A stretch of 64,000 nt of DNA from UBA1672 sp965263215 (lineage in GTDB: Bacteria; Pseudomonadota; Alphaproteobacteria; Micavibrionales; Micavibrionaceae), in assembly GCA_965263215.1 (NCBI GenBank), contig OZ253663.1:2170001-2234000 (forward strand). The letters run 5' to 3'. The position numbers and the translations under genes are program-made. Positions 61,294-64,000 of this stretch are shown one piece after another. Positions within the stretch are counted from its first letter, which is position 1. Each line of letters starts with the position of its first letter. The notes below the pieces were generated by a model, which did not search any database, was not told where the DNA came from, and saw only the letters and a list, made by a program, of their open reading frames with translations.

Positions 61294-61326
61294 GCCAAGC
61301 AATTTGGCATGCGCCGCGAGGCGCAT
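61294..61326. other. Tandem perfect hairpins upstream of mnmA
   Basis: GCCAA/TTGGC (61294-61308, 5-base loop) is followed directly by ATGCGCC/GGCGCAT (61309-61326) with a GCGA tetraloop of GNRA type. They lie between divergent genes and just before the mnmA promoter, so they are not an obvious terminator. Role unknown. Confidence 0.5.
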
Positions 61327-61335
61327 TACAAAAAC

Positions 61336-61364
61336 TTGTTTTTACCCGCTAAAATCCGTATATT
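61336..61364 (+). promoter_or_regulatory. mnmA: Candidate mnmA promoter
   Basis: TTGTTT (61336-61341) and TATATT (61359-61364) with a 17-base spacer lie about 38 bp before the mnmA ATG, which has AAAGGA upstream. The -35 matches poorly. Confidence 0.5.
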
Positions 61365-61402
61365 CCGCCGCACGAGCCGTTAGTTCGTACAAAGGAAAAG
61401 AA

Positions 61403-62548
61403 ATGAGCGAAGAACTTAACAGTATGGGCATAGCCAAGCCCCCTTCCGAAACCCGCGTGGTAGTTGCCATGTCGGGTGGGGTCGACTCATCTGTATGCGC
61501 AGCGCTCCTCCATGAAGAAGGCTATGACGTGGTTGGGGTGACGCTACAGCTCTATGATTATGGCGATTCAAGCGGCGAACAAGTCAAAAGCAAGACATGC
61601 TGCGCGGGGCAAGATATTTACGATGCGCGCCGCGTCGCCGAGGGGTTAGGATTCCCCCACTATGTTCTGAATTACGAGAGCAATTTCCGCGAGAGCGTGA
61701 TTGAGGATTTCGCTGATAGTTACTTAAAAGGTGAAACCCCTATCCCGTGTGTGCGCTGTAACCAGACCGTGAAATTCCGTGATTTGTTAGAGGTCGCGCA
61801 TGATCTTGGCGCCGATTGTATGGCAACAGGCCACTATATTCAGCGCATCGTCGATGAGAACGGCCATGCGCATTTGAAACGCGCCCATGATGACGGGAAG
61901 GATCAGAGCTATTTCCTGTTTGCGACCACGCAAGAACAACTCGATTTTCTGCGCTTTCCCCTTGGCGGGTGGAGCAAGGACATCACCCGCGAGCATGCGG
62001 AGCGTTTGGGCCTGATGAATGCCGATAAGCCGGATTCACAGGATATCTGTTTCGTGCCACATGGGGATTACGCGAAGGTCGTGAAGAAAATCAGACCCGA
62101 AGGCGCAAAGCCGGGCAAAATCGTCCATATTGACGGGCGCGAGATTGGTGAGCATGAGGGCATTATTCACTACACCATCGGCCAGCGCAGAGGGCTTGGT
62201 ATTGGCGGCGGGGTTAGCGGCAATAACGACCCGCATTATGTGATTGAGCTGCGCCCTGATGCCAACGAAGTCATTGTCGGGCCGAAGGAAGCTTTGGCAC
62301 GCAATGTTCTACACGTGCAGGATTGTAATTGGTTGCTCAATGATAAAACTAACGAACCGATCAAAGTTGACTTGAAGTTCCGTTCTGTGATGAAACCAAC
62401 CTCTGCGGTTTTACATTTAAATGACAAGGGCGCGGAAATTCATCTAGATACCCCCCATTACGGTATTGCCTCAGGGCAAGCCGCCGTATGTTACGTAAAT
62501 GATCGCGTGATCGGTGGCGGCTGGATTACAGGCACAAGTAACGCCTAA
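61403..62548 (+). CDS. mnmA: tRNA-specific 2-thiouridylase MnmA
   Basis: Uses ATP and persulfide sulfur to make 2-thiouridine at U34. The 381-residue product has the PP-loop VAMSGGVDSSVCAALL, the catalytic-Cys segment IPCVRCNQTVKF (nucleophile Cys), ATGHYIQR and the second Cys in DSQDICFVPHGDY. The ATG at 61403 with AAAGGA is the start; the frame extends 33 codons upstream without a ribosome site. Its stop overlaps the response-regulator stop by 4 bp. Confidence 0.97.
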   Translation: MSEELNSMGIAKPPSETRVVVAMSGGVDSSVCAALLHEEGYDVVGVTLQLYDYGDSSGEQVKSKTCCAGQDIYDARRVAEGLGFPHYVLNYESNFRESVIEDFADSYLKGETPIPCVRCNQTVKFRDLLEVAHDLGADCMATGHYIQRIVDENGHAHLKRAHDDGKDQSYFLFATTQEQLDFLRFPLGGWSKDITREHAERLGLMNADKPDSQDICFVPHGDYAKVVKKIRPEGAKPGKIVHIDGREIGEHEGIIHYTIGQRRGLGIGGGVSGNNDPHYVIELRPDANEVIVGPKEALARNVLHVQDCNWLLNDKTNEPIKVDLKFRSVMKPTSAVLHLNDKGAEIHLDTPHYGIASGQAAVCYVNDRVIGGGWITGTSNA

Positions 62549-62931
62549 ACGCTATGGGCTGCAACTAATGCCTCTAATGTCTCCAAATTTTCTTTTTTGA
62601 TCGGTTTAAGCATGTAATCTTTCACGCATTTATATGCCAAAGCTGGGTCTTTATCTTTAGGCAAATCAGAAGATGTCAGCATAACCACCACTGGTATTTC
62701 TTTTGTGTTGTTATCTGTGAATTTCTCAAGGAATTGATGACCGCTCATTTTGGGCATATTAATATCTAATAAAATCAAATCAGGATCTTTATCCACCCCG
62801 CGCATGACTTCGAGCGCCTCTTCACCATCAAAAGCTTTTAAAATTTGAATATCCGGGAAAGTTTTTAAAAGAAGCAACTCCCATAAATACTGATCTGCTT
62901 CGTTATCTTCGATAATCAATATCGTTTTCAT
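62545..62931 (-). CDS. CheY-like single-domain response regulator
   Basis: A 128-residue receiver domain without output domain: ILIIEDNEADQYLW (acidic pocket), LILLDINMPKMSG (phosphoacceptor Asp) and YMLKPIKKENL (conserved Lys). The EDNEADQ start matches Rcp1-type regulators that pair with phytochrome-like or hybrid kinases. No kinase lies nearby. AGGAG precedes the ATG at 62931. Confidence 0.92.
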   Translation of the reverse strand: MKTILIIEDNEADQYLWELLLLKTFPDIQILKAFDGEEALEVMRGVDKDPDLILLDINMPKMSGHQFLEKFTDNNTKEIPVVVMLTSSDLPKDKDPALAYKCVKDYMLKPIKKENLETLEALVAAHSV

Positions 62932-63124
62932 CACACACTCCTGTAGTTTAACGCGCTACGGGACGATTTAATATGAACACTGAAGATGATAAAAAAATGA
63001 AAAACGAATGATATTGTTATCAAACTTTTGCCACACACACACTTCAGTCGCTCCCCTAGCAACACACACTAAAATTATACACTAAGAACATAATAATACA
63101 ACTTTGTGTTGCGTTATTTGTAAC

Positions 63125-63149
63125 AAAAAAGGGAAGCTGTAAGCCTCCC
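63125..63149 (-). terminator. Terminator of the gene at 63179
   Basis: A 7-bp stem with one mismatch (GGGAAGC / GCCTCCC, 5-base loop) and a minus-strand tail TTTTTTGTTAC, about 30 bp beyond the stop. Confidence 0.75.
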
Positions 63150-63178
63150 TTAAATTCTCTTTTATACAAAAGCGATAC

Positions 63179-63676
63179 CTACGGCTTCATGCCGCCGCCA
63201 TTTACCGCGCCGTCAACAGCATCATTAATCTGCTGTTCACGACCGCTTAAGGCTTCTGCCGCTTGTCCTGCCATACCATCATTCTGCGTAACGCCATCTA
63301 CAACAGCCTCCGCGCCGGTTTTCACGCCATCCTTAACGGCTTCGTCAGCATCAGAGAACAACCCGACTAGGCTCTCATACCAAGATGGCCCGTGATCATC
63401 GAGCATTTGTTGATTGGTCACATCAGGGTCACGTCCATATTCCTGTGCCGCTTGCTCACTGAACAATGTACGGCGAATGGATTTCTCAGAAGGCTCATAG
63501 TCAGATACGCCCTGCGCTTCCATTTGCGCGGTCATTTCTTCGATCAAGCTTTCACGCTGCGCTTCGCCAACGGGGCTCGCTAAAAATTTATCAAGATTTT
63601 CCGGCTGAACGAACGTTCCCCATTTATCTTCACCAACATCAACAAATGTCAGCATTTGTGTATCTATACTTGCCAT
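63179..63676 (-). CDS. Uncharacterised 165-residue acidic protein
   Basis: An acidic protein with helical stretches (AQRESLIEEMTAQMEAQGVS) and a C-terminal Ala/Gly/Val-rich region (DGVKTGAEAVVDGVTQNDG) that looks amphipathic. No family recognised. The ATG at 63676 is preferred over an in-frame GTG. It has its own terminator. Confidence 0.66.
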   Translation of the reverse strand: MASIDTQMLTFVDVGEDKWGTFVQPENLDKFLASPVGEAQRESLIEEMTAQMEAQGVSDYEPSEKSIRRTLFSEQAAQEYGRDPDVTNQQMLDDHGPSWYESLVGLFSDADEAVKDGVKTGAEAVVDGVTQNDGMAGQAAEALSGREQQINDAVDGAVNGGGMKP

Positions 63677-63796
63677 GATCAGCACCCTTTTATATTTTTT
63701 TGTTAATTAACACCACATATTACGCCAGTTTTGGGGCTTAAGGCAACTTTTGTTTTACTAATGAATGCGGGTTATTGAAATTGTTGCGTCATACAC

Positions 63797-63826
63797 TTGA
63801 CAAAAAACAGAAAAATTGGCCATATA
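63797..63826 (+). promoter_or_regulatory. Promoter of tRNA-Met
   Basis: TTGACA (63797-63802) with a -10-like CATATA (63821-63826) 18 bases downstream, placing the start about 30 bases before the tRNA. Perfect -35 and weak -10 are usual for alphaproteobacterial stable-RNA promoters. Confidence 0.6.
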
Positions 63827-63863
63827 CGCCATCGATTATTATCGACCCTGAATTCTTTATCGT

Positions 63864-63939
63864 GGCGGTGTAGCTCAGGGGTTAGAGCAGTGGAATCATA
63901 ATCCATGTGTCGGGTGTTCAAATCACCCCACCGCTACCA
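63864..63939 (+). tRNA. tRNA-Met(CAT), elongator type
   Basis: A 76-base cloverleaf: acceptor GGCGGTG pairs with CACCGCT, D arm GCTC/GAGC, anticodon stem GTGGA/TCCAT with loop ATCATAA (anticodon CAT), 5-base variable loop, T arm GGGTG/CACCC and encoded CCA after A73. The G1-U72 wobble pair, not a C1/A72 mismatch, and the A-rich anticodon loop fit the elongator rather than initiator tRNA. A tRNA-Ile2(CAU) substrate of TilS cannot be fully excluded. Confidence 0.93.
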
Positions 63940-64000
63940 ATATTTTCATTTAAAATCATACCCTTATAGAGGCTTTCTTCTAAGAGCTAAATCACAAAAA

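Noticed and set aside
63028..63072. CA-rich short repeats as a CRISPR or regulatory repeat array
   Set aside because: They are simple dinucleotide runs without regular repeat-spacer structure.
62935..63124. The gap between the response regulator and the terminator at 63125 as a small-RNA locus
   Set aside because: I see no convincing promoter, hairpin or reading frame, only AT- and CA-rich sequence.

Overview
The window looks like an ordinary chromosomal stretch of an alphaproteobacterium. Several gene sets support this: pal-cpoB-tilS-ftsH in alphaproteobacterial order, an elongator tRNA-Met of alphaproteobacterial type, an adrenodoxin-type ferredoxin, NADP-isocitrate dehydrogenase and an OxyR-controlled katG/ahpC set. 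The many lineage-restricted small proteins and the moderate GC content (judged by eye, not computed) would fit the Micavibrio-like branch, but that placement is inference. I see no prophage, insertion sequence, CRISPR array or rRNA. Genes are densely packed, with many 4-11 bp overlaps, and no gene-free stretch exceeds 300 bases.

Layout. 1-7.1 kb: envelope and tRNA genes (ftsH fragment, tilS, cpoB, pal, a SirB1-like gene, a BON lipoprotein, yraN, rsmI) on the minus strand, divergent from an lpoA-like lipoprotein. 7.2-9.6 kb: a DUF2946-like protein, a His-rich outer-membrane protein and a TetR regulator. 9.7-14.2 kb: two large unknown proteins around gloA and an MscS channel. 14.3-19.6 kb: a peroxide-defence block (ahpD, nitroreductase, ahpC, katG, divergent oxyR); ahpC and katG share a conserved upstream element. 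19.6-21.5 kb: trhO, acylphosphatase, GST. 21.6-23.4 kb: an operon of EF-hand protein, ECF sigma factor, probable anti-sigma factor and periplasmic metal-sensor-like protein. 23.5-34.6 kb: DUF937 protein, AMIN-like lipoprotein, WecA-like transferase, FAD oxidoreductase, a short Flp pilin gene, MnmC split into two genes, an M3 peptidase behind a mini-ORF leader, and CtlX. 34.8-43.9 kb: GDP-fucose synthesis (gmd, fcl), a sterol-desaturase-like protein, Sua5, an exonuclease, an O-antigen ligase/polymerase, a glycosyltransferase and anmK. 44-54 kb: tyrS, an EamA exporter, a large AsmA/YhdP-like protein, bcp, a hydrolase, a cysteine desulfurase-ferredoxin-Dabb operon and a TsaE-like P-loop protein. 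54-64 kb: an outer-membrane protein, a divergent LOG-like protein, a TPR-methyltransferase, icd, a GT4 glycosyltransferase, mnmA, a CheY-like regulator and tRNA-Met.

Three themes link the genes. The first is peroxide and thiol defence: AhpC/AhpD, KatG, OxyR and Bcp. The second is tRNA wobble and anticodon-loop modification: TilS, TrhO, MnmD/MnmC, MnmA, Sua5, possibly TsaE, and a cysteine desulfurase as sulfur source. The third is surface polysaccharide and envelope maintenance: WecA, Gmd/Fcl, Wzy-type ligase, glycosyltransferases, Pal/CpoB, DolP-like, LpoA-like and YhdP-like proteins. The most notable single observations are the shared promoter element of ahpC and katG, the sigma-factor operon headed by an EF-hand gene, the split MnmC, the orphan Flp pilin, the mini-ORF in the M3-peptidase leader, and the LOG-like protein with a broken active-site motif and an internal repeat.
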